This document shows positions 6,769 to 14,113 of a stretch of 53,131 nucleotides of DNA, piece after piece. Below the pieces are notes generated by a model that did no database searches, had not been told where the DNA came from, and saw only the letters and a program-made list of their open reading frames with translations. A program made the position numbers and the translations under genes. Origin of the DNA: Ruminococcus sp. (GTDB taxonomy: Bacteria; Bacillota; Clostridia; Oscillospirales; Ruminococcaceae); assembly GCA_031262835.1 (NCBI GenBank), contig JAISGY010000061.1:1-53131 (forward strand). Direction: 5' to 3'. How positions within the stretch are numbered: the first letter of the stretch is position 1; every line of letters starts with the position of its first letter.

Positions 6769-9693
6769 TTGGGCAAGATTAAACGGCGGTTGGGTGCCGT
6801 GCTGTTAGCGGCGGCGTTGGGATTTAGTACCGGCGGTTTCGGTGCTTTTGCGGCGGAGGAAGAGGCAACGGCGGCGGAAACTGAGACTGCGGCGGTTGTA
6901 GAAGAGACGGCGGCGGAGGAAGTACAGGGCTTTGTCCGTGCTACTACATACTCCGACTACTACGACAGTATTGTGGGGAACCCCCGTCCCGATGTCGAAG
7001 TTCCGCTTAAATACCGCGACCGTTCTTGGGATGCGGATGTTTATATCGGTACCTTCGAGGGGAAGAAGGATATTATCGTTTGGGAAAATCAGTCAGGTTC
7101 CCTTAACTTTAACGTTATCGTCCCCGAATCCGGCAACTACAACATTATGATGTCCTACTACCCGATAGTGGGGAGGAATTCCGTATCCGAAGCGTCCGTT
7201 TTAATCGACGGCGTCTCCCCTTACGATTCCGCGACGCGTATCGAAGTGCCGAGACGCTTCATGTCCGAACACCCGATTGTTACCGACTCCCGCGACAACG
7301 AGATGCTCTCCCCTCAAGTCGAGTCCCCGACTTGGCTTGTTACCCCCTTTAAGGACAACGACGGTCTCTTTAACGAGCCCCTCCTCTTCTATCTCGAAAA
7401 GGGTGCCCATGTTATTACCATCGAGTCCGAAAAAGCGGCTTTTGCTATTGAATATATTAAGCTTTATAACGAAAAGCCCGTTGCGGCTTACGTTAAGCCC
7501 TCCGAAGCGGAGCTTGCTCAGAACGCAAACGCTGAAACAATAAAGCTTCAAGGCGAAAAGTACGCCTATACAAATAACCAATCCATCGTTCCGGTAGCTG
7601 TCCGCAACGAATACGGTCTTGAACCCTCGAACCCCGTTAAACAGCGTTACAACGCCGTCGGTGTCTGGGACAAGGCGGGGCAGGCTGTCGAATGGCAGTT
7701 TAACGTCTCGACCGCCGGTTATTATAAAGTTTACATTAAGGCAAGGCAGAACGAGCTGCGCGGTCTTGCTTCAAACCGCCGTCTTTACATTGACGGGGTA
7801 GTTCCCTCCGACGCTTTTGACGCAATTAAATTTGAATATTCAACCGACTGGGTAAGCATTACCGCAACCGACGAGGCGGGCGACCCTGCGTATGTTTATC
7901 TTGAACCCGGGAAGCACACAATCTCCCTCGAATCAATCCCGGGCGAAATCGGCGACGTTATGAGGGTGCTCGACGGCGTTGTCTACGACATTAACAACTA
8001 TTACATGGACATCCTGATGATAACGGGTCCGAACCCCGACCAATACACCGACTACAACATACATATAGAAATACCCGGGATTGTTGACGACTTTAACCGC
8101 ATCGCCGACGAGCTTATGGCGCAGATGGCGGAGGTTGAACGTATCGCCGGGACTAAGGGCACAACCGCAACCGCGCTTGAACGTATGGCGCAGGTGCTTT
8201 ATAACTGTGCGAAATACCCGAGGCGTATCCCGAATTCAATCCGCAACACCGCGATAAAATCGGGCGTTTCGGCTACATCCGCTTGGATGCGGCAGAATCG
8301 TGCGCAACCTCTTCGCGTGGACTACATTGAAATTGTACCCGCTACAAAAGAACCCCAATCCGACAGCGTTAATATCTTCAAGGCGGCAGGTTTCGCCATC
8401 GAAGGTTTTGTCGGAAGCTTCTTTGAAGACTACACCCGCCTTTCCGACTTTACCGCAGAGTCGATTGACGTTTGGGTTAACGTCGGGCGCGACCAAACAA
8501 ATATTGTTAAACAGATGACAGACGGCGAATTTACCGAAGAATATAAAGTACCCGTTGCGATTAACCTCGTTCAGGGGACAATTATGGAAGCGGTTCTTGC
8601 CGGGAAGGGACCGGACGTTGCCCTGTTCCTTGGCGGTGAGTTCCCTATAAACCTTGCTATACGCGGACTGCTTCAAAATGTTGACGACTACGAGGGCTTC
8701 GACGAAGTTGCCGCAAGATTCCAATCGGAGGCTCTTGTTCCCTACCAATTCGAGGGGAAGACGTACGGCATACCGATTGTACGAAGTTTCCCCGCGCTCT
8801 TTTACCGCAAAGACCTCTTAGCGGAAGTCGGCGTAACGGAACCGCCCGAGACGTGGGACGACCTCATTAATATCCTCCCCGCGCTTCAAAGGAAGTATAT
8901 GCAGCCGGGGCTTATCCTCCCGATGTCGGTTGCGGCGGGCAACGGTACGGTTACTTCAATCCAACCCTCCGTTGAAGTCGGGCACACTTTCGCCTTGATG
9001 ATGCTTCAGCGCGGCGACAACTGGTACAACGCCGACCACACCGCGACAACCTTCACCACTCCGCAGGCGTACGAGAGCTTTGAAACATGGACGGATTTTT
9101 ACAATATCTACAAATTCGACCAAGTTTACGACGCCTTCACCCGTTTCAGAACAGGCGAAGCACCGATAGTTATCCAAAACTACAACACCTTCTATAACCA
9201 GCTTAACGTTGCCGCGCCCGAAATTAAGGGGCTTTGGGACTTCACACTCGTTCCCGGTACCGTACAGGAAGACGGGACAATAAGTCACGCGGCGAACTCC
9301 GGGACAACCGGCGCAATTATCCTTAAATCCTGCAACAACGCCGACGGCGCGTGGAAGTTCATCAAGTGGTTCACCGACACCGACGCTCAAGTTGAGTATG
9401 CAAGGAACGTTGAAGGGGTGCTCGGTCCTCTCGGGCGTGTTGATACCGCGAATGTTGAAGCACTCCAGCGCCTCAACTGGTCGGCATCCGAACTTGCGGT
9501 CATAAACGCACAGATGGACGAACTCCGCGAAATCCCGATAACCCCCTCCGCATACGTTGTAACACGCGAACTCATGAACGCATTCCGCGAGGTTGTTAAC
9601 AACAAGTATAACCCGCGCTACGAACTCAACGAATATAACGTTAAAATCAATAACGAGATTCTCCGAAAACGTGAAAATCTCGGCTTGGATTAA
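6769..9693 (+). CDS. very large ABC solute-binding protein with two carbohydrate-binding-like modules
   Basis: A 974-residue exported protein. A signal peptide ends near GAFAAEEE and contains no lipobox cysteine. An acidic Ala/Glu/Thr stretch is followed by two beta-sandwich modules that look like carbohydrate-binding domains (about 45-245 with VIVPESGNYNIMMSYYP, and 275-440 with VSTAGYYKVYIKARQ), then a helical linker. The family 1 extracellular solute-binding domain spans about 530-960 (VAINLVQGTIMEAVLAGKGP, GKTYGIPIVRSFPALFYRK, GAWKFIKWFTD). Start: TTG 6769 with AGAGGG nine bases upstream; an in-frame ATG at 6682 overlaps the promoter and is rejected. It is the first gene of the operon, followed by two permeases. 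Lack of lipidation is unusual for a Gram-positive binding protein. The substrate is probably an oligosaccharide (inference). Confidence 0.88.
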   Translation: MGKIKRRLGAVLLAAALGFSTGGFGAFAAEEEATAAETETAAVVEETAAEEVQGFVRATTYSDYYDSIVGNPRPDVEVPLKYRDRSWDADVYIGTFEGKKDIIVWENQSGSLNFNVIVPESGNYNIMMSYYPIVGRNSVSEASVLIDGVSPYDSATRIEVPRRFMSEHPIVTDSRDNEMLSPQVESPTWLVTPFKDNDGLFNEPLLFYLEKGAHVITIESEKAAFAIEYIKLYNEKPVAAYVKPSEAELAQNANAETIKLQGEKYAYTNNQSIVPVAVRNEYGLEPSNPVKQRYNAVGVWDKAGQAVEWQFNVSTAGYYKVYIKARQNELRGLASNRRLYIDGVVPSDAFDAIKFEYSTDWVSITATDEAGDPAYVYLEPGKHTISLESIPGEIGDVMRVLDGVVYDINNYYMDILMITGPNPDQYTDYNIHIEIPGIVDDFNRIADELMAQMAEVERIAGTKGTTATALERMAQVLYNCAKYPRRIPNSIRNTAIKSGVSATSAWMRQNRAQPLRVDYIEIVPATKEPQSDSVNIFKAAGFAIEGFVGSFFEDYTRLSDFTAESIDVWVNVGRDQTNIVKQMTDGEFTEEYKVPVAINLVQGTIMEAVLAGKGPDVALFLGGEFPINLAIRGLLQNVDDYEGFDEVAARFQSEALVPYQFEGKTYGIPIVRSFPALFYRKDLLAEVGVTEPPETWDDLINILPALQRKYMQPGLILPMSVAAGNGTVTSIQPSVEVGHTFALMMLQRGDNWYNADHTATTFTTPQAYESFETWTDFYNIYKFDQVYDAFTRFRTGEAPIVIQNYNTFYNQLNVAAPEIKGLWDFTLVPGTVQEDGTISHAANSGTTGAIILKSCNNADGAWKFIKWFTDTDAQVEYARNVEGVLGPLGRVDTANVEALQRLNWSASELAVINAQMDELREIPITPSAYVVTRELMNAFREVVNNKYNPRYELNEYNVKINNEILRKRENLGLD

Positions 9694-9707
9694 GGGGGGT
9701 GTGAGAA

Positions 9708-10883
9708 GTGGCTAAACTTAAAGATACGGGAGTTAAACTAAAACCCCGTAAAGAAATAATCTCCCTTGACGCTATAACAGCCGAGGAACTTGCGGCGCGA
9801 CAAGCGGCGGCGAAGACACCTTCCGAAAAGGCATTAATTGCGGCTTCAACCATCTCGGACGCACCGATCGGCGGCGTTGCGGAGGACGCAAAGGTTATAA
9901 GACTCTTGTCTACCCCCGAGGGCGCGCATACCGAAAAGATTATCCTAAACAAGGCGGAGCGCAAGTACAGTTTTTCGGAATACATGGCTTACCAGTGGCA
10001 CGAGATGAAGAAAAGCGGTATGTGCTACGCAATGCTTGCCCCGTTCATGATTCTCTTCATCATCTTCACCGTTGTTCCGGTTATAATGTCCCTGCCGATG
10101 GGCTTTACAAGCTTCGACATGGCGTCCTTCCCTCCGAAGTGGGTTGGATTCGACAATTTTTACACGCTTTTCCTCGAAGATGATGTGTTCACACAGGCAA
10201 TACGGACTACTATTATATTTGCAATATTTACGGGTCCGCTTTCATACATATTAAGCTTCTTCCTCGCGTGGCTTATAAACGAACTCCACCCGAGGCTTAA
10301 GACCCTCTTCACCCTTATTTTCTACGCGCCGTCAATGGCGGGGAACATCTACTTTGTTTGGCAGCTCATCTTCTCCGGCGACGCTTACGGTTATCTTAAC
10401 AGCTTCCTTAACTCCTTGGGCTTCACAACCGCTGCTATCCAGTGGCTCACAAACGCCCAATATATCCTCCCCTGTGTTATAATAGTACAGCTTTGGGTAT
10501 CAATGGGCGCGGGCTTCCTTGCAATAAGAGCGGGCTTCCAGTCAATCGACCCGTCGATGTACGAAGCGGGGGCGATTGAAGGTATCCGAAACCGTTGGCA
10601 GGAACTCATCTACATCACCATTCCGTCGATGGGTCCCCAACTCATGTTCGCGGCGGTTATGCAGATTGTCGCTTCCTTCACCGTTGATATCGTCGGGCGT
10701 TCGCTCGTCGGCTTCCCCTCGACAGACTATCGCGCACACACAATAATGACACACGCTTTCGACTACGGTTGGGTTCGCTTTGAGATGGGATACGCGTCCG
10801 CAATATGCTTCCTGCTCTTCATTGCAATGCTTATCGCAAACTCAGTCGTGCGGAAAATCCTGTCGCGCTATCTTGATAATTAG
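9708..10883 (+). CDS. carbohydrate ABC transporter permease, MalF/UgpA type
   Basis: A 391-residue inner-membrane permease. An unusually long cytoplasmic N-terminus (about 95 residues, Ala/Lys/Glu rich) precedes six predicted helices, starting with MLAPFMILFIIFTVVPVIM. The ATPase-coupling EAA loop is MYEAGAIEGIRNRWQELIY followed by ITIPSMGP. Start: GTG 9708, eight bases after AAGGGGGG. It sits 14 bases after the binding-protein gene and pairs with the MalG-type permease that follows. No nucleotide-binding subunit is in the operon, so a shared MsmX-like ATPase elsewhere is presumed. Confidence 0.92.
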   Translation: MAKLKDTGVKLKPRKEIISLDAITAEELAARQAAAKTPSEKALIAASTISDAPIGGVAEDAKVIRLLSTPEGAHTEKIILNKAERKYSFSEYMAYQWHEMKKSGMCYAMLAPFMILFIIFTVVPVIMSLPMGFTSFDMASFPPKWVGFDNFYTLFLEDDVFTQAIRTTIIFAIFTGPLSYILSFFLAWLINELHPRLKTLFTLIFYAPSMAGNIYFVWQLIFSGDAYGYLNSFLNSLGFTTAAIQWLTNAQYILPCVIIVQLWVSMGAGFLAIRAGFQSIDPSMYEAGAIEGIRNRWQELIYITIPSMGPQLMFAAVMQIVASFTVDIVGRSLVGFPSTDYRAHTIMTHAFDYGWVRFEMGYASAICFLLFIAMLIANSVVRKILSRYLDN

Positions 10884-10900
10884 GGGAGGGGAGCAGTATT

Positions 10901-11872
10901 ATGGCAAAGAAAGAACTTAAGCCGTCCGAAATTGCGGCGAAACAAGCAGCCGATAACGCCGCCGCCCTCGAAGCACTGAGAGCAAGAAGGGCGAAGGAAC
11001 ACGCTAAGATGGAAAAGAGCAAGGGCTCTAACAAGCGTGTCGGGAAAACTTGGAAAAACGACATCGGGATCGTCATATTCTTATCCCTCTTGGGGCTCTT
11101 TATGGTCTTCCCAATCTATATCGCAATAATTACGTCGATTAAGCCTATCAACGAGCTTTTCATCATGCCGCCGAAACTCTATTCGATAGACCCGACGTTC
11201 GATAACTTTGAGGACCTCTTTATAGTAGCGAATAATTCTTGGGTCCCGTTTTCAAGGAATGTGTTTAACTCCTTCCTCGTAACGGTTGTTTCCACAGGAC
11301 TTCACGTGGTGTTTGCCTGCATGGCGTCGTTCATCCTCGCAAAATGCCGCTTCCCGGGTTCCGTTTTAATCAACAAGGCAGTCGTAATCGCCCTCCTCTT
11401 CAATTCCACCGTTACCTATATCATGCAGTACATAGTAATGGCGCGTCTCGGTATGATTAATACCTACGCGGCTCTTGTACTGCCAATGATTCCGCAGGCA
11501 ATGGGGTTATTCCTCCTTATCCAGTCGGTTGGGCAGATTCCCGACGCTATGATCGAAGCAGCAAAGGTTGACGGCGCGTCCCTCATGCGCATCTGTTGGG
11601 GGATAGTTATGCCGAACGTCAAACCCGCTCTAATGACGATAATCATCTTCGAGTTCCAAGCCGTTTGGAACTACGCGGGCGGTTCAGTCGTCTACGACGA
11701 GGCACTCAAGACAATCCCCACCGTCGTCCAGCAAATTGCCCTCGCCGGGCTCTCACGTCAGGGTGCAATCGGCGCGTCAGCCGTTGTCCTCATGATTCCG
11801 CCGCTCGTTATCTTCATCGCCGCCCAAGGTCAGGTTATGGAAACCATGGCTCACGCCGGCATGAAAGACTAA
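10901..11872 (+). CDS. carbohydrate ABC transporter permease, MalG/UgpE type
   Basis: A 323-residue partner of the preceding permease. A charged cytoplasmic leader of about 50 residues is followed by six helices (first GIVIFLSLLGLFMVFPIYIA). The EAA loop reads IEAAKVDGASLMRICWGIV followed by MPNVKP. The start ATG 10901 follows a GGGGAGGGGAG tract. The gap to the upstream gene is 17 bases. The shape is that of a heterodimeric CUT1-type sugar importer. Confidence 0.92.
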   Translation: MAKKELKPSEIAAKQAADNAAALEALRARRAKEHAKMEKSKGSNKRVGKTWKNDIGIVIFLSLLGLFMVFPIYIAIITSIKPINELFIMPPKLYSIDPTFDNFEDLFIVANNSWVPFSRNVFNSFLVTVVSTGLHVVFACMASFILAKCRFPGSVLINKAVVIALLFNSTVTYIMQYIVMARLGMINTYAALVLPMIPQAMGLFLLIQSVGQIPDAMIEAAKVDGASLMRICWGIVMPNVKPALMTIIIFEFQAVWNYAGGSVVYDEALKTIPTVVQQIALAGLSRQGAIGASAVVLMIPPLVIFIAAQGQVMETMAHAGMKD

Positions 11873-11888
11873 GGGGGAGGGTGCAAGG

Positions 11889-13397
11889 GTGCAAAATAAA
11901 GAAAAGAATCGTGCAGGGCGCACTATGGGTACACTTAGGAAACTCACCGCCGGAATTGCGGCAGGGGTAATGGCACTCTCGTTAATGGCAGCGCAGGTTT
12001 CAGCAACAACCTACGTAAACTACAACTACGACGACTGGGGCGACCCTGTTCCCTCACAGGCGGGTTATACCGCAGAGCGGGCAGTCTCGGGGCTTGACAT
12101 CGGTGTCGGGAACCTCTACGAGCCGGCAGACCTCTTTATCGACGAAGACGACCTCCTCTACATAGCCGACCGTAAGAACAACCGCATTGTCGTTACCGAC
12201 CTTGACTTTAACCTTGTAACGATTTACGACACCTTCATCTACAAGGGCGAGGAAACCTACCTCAAAGAGCCGCAGGGTATCTTCATCGACGACGCAACCG
12301 GCTATATGTATATCTGCGACGCCTTAAACGACCGCGTTATTAAGTCGGACAAGGAAGGGAACATCGACCTTATCTTCACAAAGCCCGACTCAATCCTCTA
12401 TGGGGCGGAGACGACCTTCAACCCCTTTAAGGTCTGCGTTGACGGGTCCGGGAACGTTTACGTTGTCGTTAAGTCGGTTAACCGCGGCGCGGTAATGTAC
12501 GACGAGAATGCGAACTTCCTCGGGTTCTATGGGGCGAACACCGTCCTCGCGACCTCCGAAGTTATCGCGAACGCTTTCTGGAACCTTATTTCAACCGAGG
12601 AACAACGCCTTCGTACAATGAAGTCGACCCCGGTAAGTTTCAGTAACTTCGATATTGACGGGCAGTTTATCTACACCGTTACCGAATCGACAACAACCAC
12701 CGACGACCAAGTTAAGAAACTCAACCCCCGCGGCGACAACGTTCTTGACGCAATTGAGATGCAAGGGGCGAACTTCGGCGATATTGCGCCGGCGTACTAT
12801 TCAATCTACACCGTTGAAAACGCAATGGTTGACATTGACGTTAGTGACACCGGGACAATGACCCTTCTTGACGTTAACCACGGGCGTATACATCAATTTG
12901 ACAAGGACGGCTGGCGGCTCTTCCTCATGGGGGGAGTGGGCTGGCAATTAGGGCAGTTCCAATCCGCGGCGGCTCTTGAGACTAAATACGACAAGATTTA
13001 TGTCGCCGACGTAAGAAAGAACACGATAACAGTCTTCACCCGTACAGTCTTCGGCGAACTCGTTACCGAAGCGGCAGGCAAATTCTCCGAAGCCGAGTAC
13101 AACGAATCCAAGGCGATGTGGGAAGAGGTTCTCCGCTACGACGGGAACTACCGTCGGGCATACACCGGTATCGGGCTTTCCTACCTCTTCGATAAGAACT
13201 ACGCCCCGGCGATGGAAAACTTCAAGATAGCCCTAAATCAATACTATTATAACCAAGCTTTCGAGGGCTGGCGGAACATCATCCTAAAGGAAAACTTCAC
13301 CCTCATTGTAATCATCTTAGTCATAGCCGCCGGCGGTTACTTCGCCTACAGGTTCTACAGGAAGAAGCATCCTAAGAAGAAAGAGAGGGGGGCATAA
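11889..13397 (+). CDS. secreted, membrane-anchored NHL beta-propeller / TPR protein
   Basis: A 502-residue protein. The signal peptide ends at QVSATTY. Residues about 60-390 form NHL-type repeats with the recurring DLFIDEDDLLYIADRKNNRI pattern, repeated as GIFIDDATGYMYICDALNDR and again near KIYVADVRKNTI. Residues about 400-465 resemble a TPR pair (YRRAYTGIGLSYLFDKNY). A C-terminal helix (LIVIILVIAAGGYFAYRF) with a basic tail would anchor it facing outward. Start: GTG 11889, eight bases after GGGGGAGG. Its place among transporter genes suggests an extracytoplasmic scaffold or sensor for the transporter or its glycan substrate, but no function is established. Confidence 0.8.
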   Translation: MQNKEKNRAGRTMGTLRKLTAGIAAGVMALSLMAAQVSATTYVNYNYDDWGDPVPSQAGYTAERAVSGLDIGVGNLYEPADLFIDEDDLLYIADRKNNRIVVTDLDFNLVTIYDTFIYKGEETYLKEPQGIFIDDATGYMYICDALNDRVIKSDKEGNIDLIFTKPDSILYGAETTFNPFKVCVDGSGNVYVVVKSVNRGAVMYDENANFLGFYGANTVLATSEVIANAFWNLISTEEQRLRTMKSTPVSFSNFDIDGQFIYTVTESTTTTDDQVKKLNPRGDNVLDAIEMQGANFGDIAPAYYSIYTVENAMVDIDVSDTGTMTLLDVNHGRIHQFDKDGWRLFLMGGVGWQLGQFQSAAALETKYDKIYVADVRKNTITVFTRTVFGELVTEAAGKFSEAEYNESKAMWEEVLRYDGNYRRAYTGIGLSYLFDKNYAPAMENFKIALNQYYYNQAFEGWRNIILKENFTLIVIILVIAAGGYFAYRFYRKKHPKKKERGA

Positions 13398-13400
13398 TAT

Positions 13401-13442
13401 GCAGAATACAGAATACAGAGTACAGAGTACAGAATGCAGAAA
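13401..13442 (+). repeat. heptanucleotide array (ACAGART)n, six units
   Basis: Six consecutive 7-bp units: GCAGAAT, ACAGAAT, ACAGAGT, ACAGAGT, ACAGAAT, GCAGAAA. The array fills the gap between the NHL/TPR gene (stop 13397) and the Yip1 gene (start 13473). The ACAGART strand is the transcribed sense strand. Other copies are at 26516-26557, 32762-32796 and 38441-38475. Confidence 0.9.
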
Positions 13443-13472
13443 TACCCGCCCTTTTGAAAGGGGTGCTGTAAA

Positions 13473-14102
13473 ATGTTAGATTATAACAACCCGAAGTTTG
13501 TCGGACACGTTCTCGCCCACCCTTTTGAAGGCTTCGAGGACCTGCGCTGGAAGAAGAAGGGCTCAATACGGATTGCGATTGCGGTTGTGCTGCTGCTCTT
13601 TGTTGCAATGGTTGCGCAAGACAGAATCTACGGCTTTCAGTTTTACGTCTCCTACGACAAGATATTTAATATAGTACCCTTCATAGTCCAGTCGATAGTG
13701 CTGTTTCTTACTTGGGTAGTAGCGAATTGGGCGATGTGCACCCTCTTTGACGGGGAGGGGACGATGAAAAAAATCTTCATCTTCTCCGCCTACGCGATAA
13801 TCCCCTACGTTGCCTGCTCCCTTATCGGAACAATCCTCTCGAACTATTTCGTCCAAGACGAGGAAGTCTTCCTCATAACCCTTAATGCAGTCGGGCTCGC
13901 ATGGTCGGGGCTCCTTGTAATAACCTCCCAAAAGGCTGTGCACCAATTCTCGATAAAGAAGACTATCCTCCTCATAATCTTAACCCTCCTCGCAATGATT
14001 GCAATCCTCTTTCTCCTTGTCCTCCTCTTAACCCTTTTCCAACAGGTAGTAATATTCATTCTGTCGATATACACAGAGATATCGTACAGAATCAGAGTTT
14101 AG
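13473..14102 (+). CDS. Yip1 family membrane protein
   Basis: A 209-residue protein with about five hydrophobic helices. The soluble start reads NPKFVGHVLAHPFEGFEDLR, the conserved opening of bacterial Yip1-domain proteins, where a membrane-proximal HP(F/W) element precedes the first helix. Then come helices near IRIAIAVVLLLFVAMVA, IVQSIVLFLTWVVANWAM, FIFSAYAIIPYVACSLIG and a C-terminal pair. GAAAGGGG lies upstream of ATG 13473. It sits inside the transporter operon, 11 bases before the DUF5696 gene. The bacterial role is unknown; the co-location suggests a membrane partner of the DUF5696 or NHL proteins. Confidence 0.8.
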   Translation: MLDYNNPKFVGHVLAHPFEGFEDLRWKKKGSIRIAIAVVLLLFVAMVAQDRIYGFQFYVSYDKIFNIVPFIVQSIVLFLTWVVANWAMCTLFDGEGTMKKIFIFSAYAIIPYVACSLIGTILSNYFVQDEEVFLITLNAVGLAWSGLLVITSQKAVHQFSIKKTILLIILTLLAMIAILFLLVLLLTLFQQVVIFILSIYTEISYRIRV

Positions 14103-14113
14103 GCGGTGAAGCT

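Noticed and set aside
8236-8748. 170-residue minus-strand frame inside the solute-binding protein gene
   Set aside because: Shadow frame created by codon bias. No ribosome binding site and no recognisable motifs.
13401-13442. Possible CRISPR array
   Set aside because: The period is 7 bp with no spacers. The arrays are short tandem repeats, and no cas gene is present in the window.
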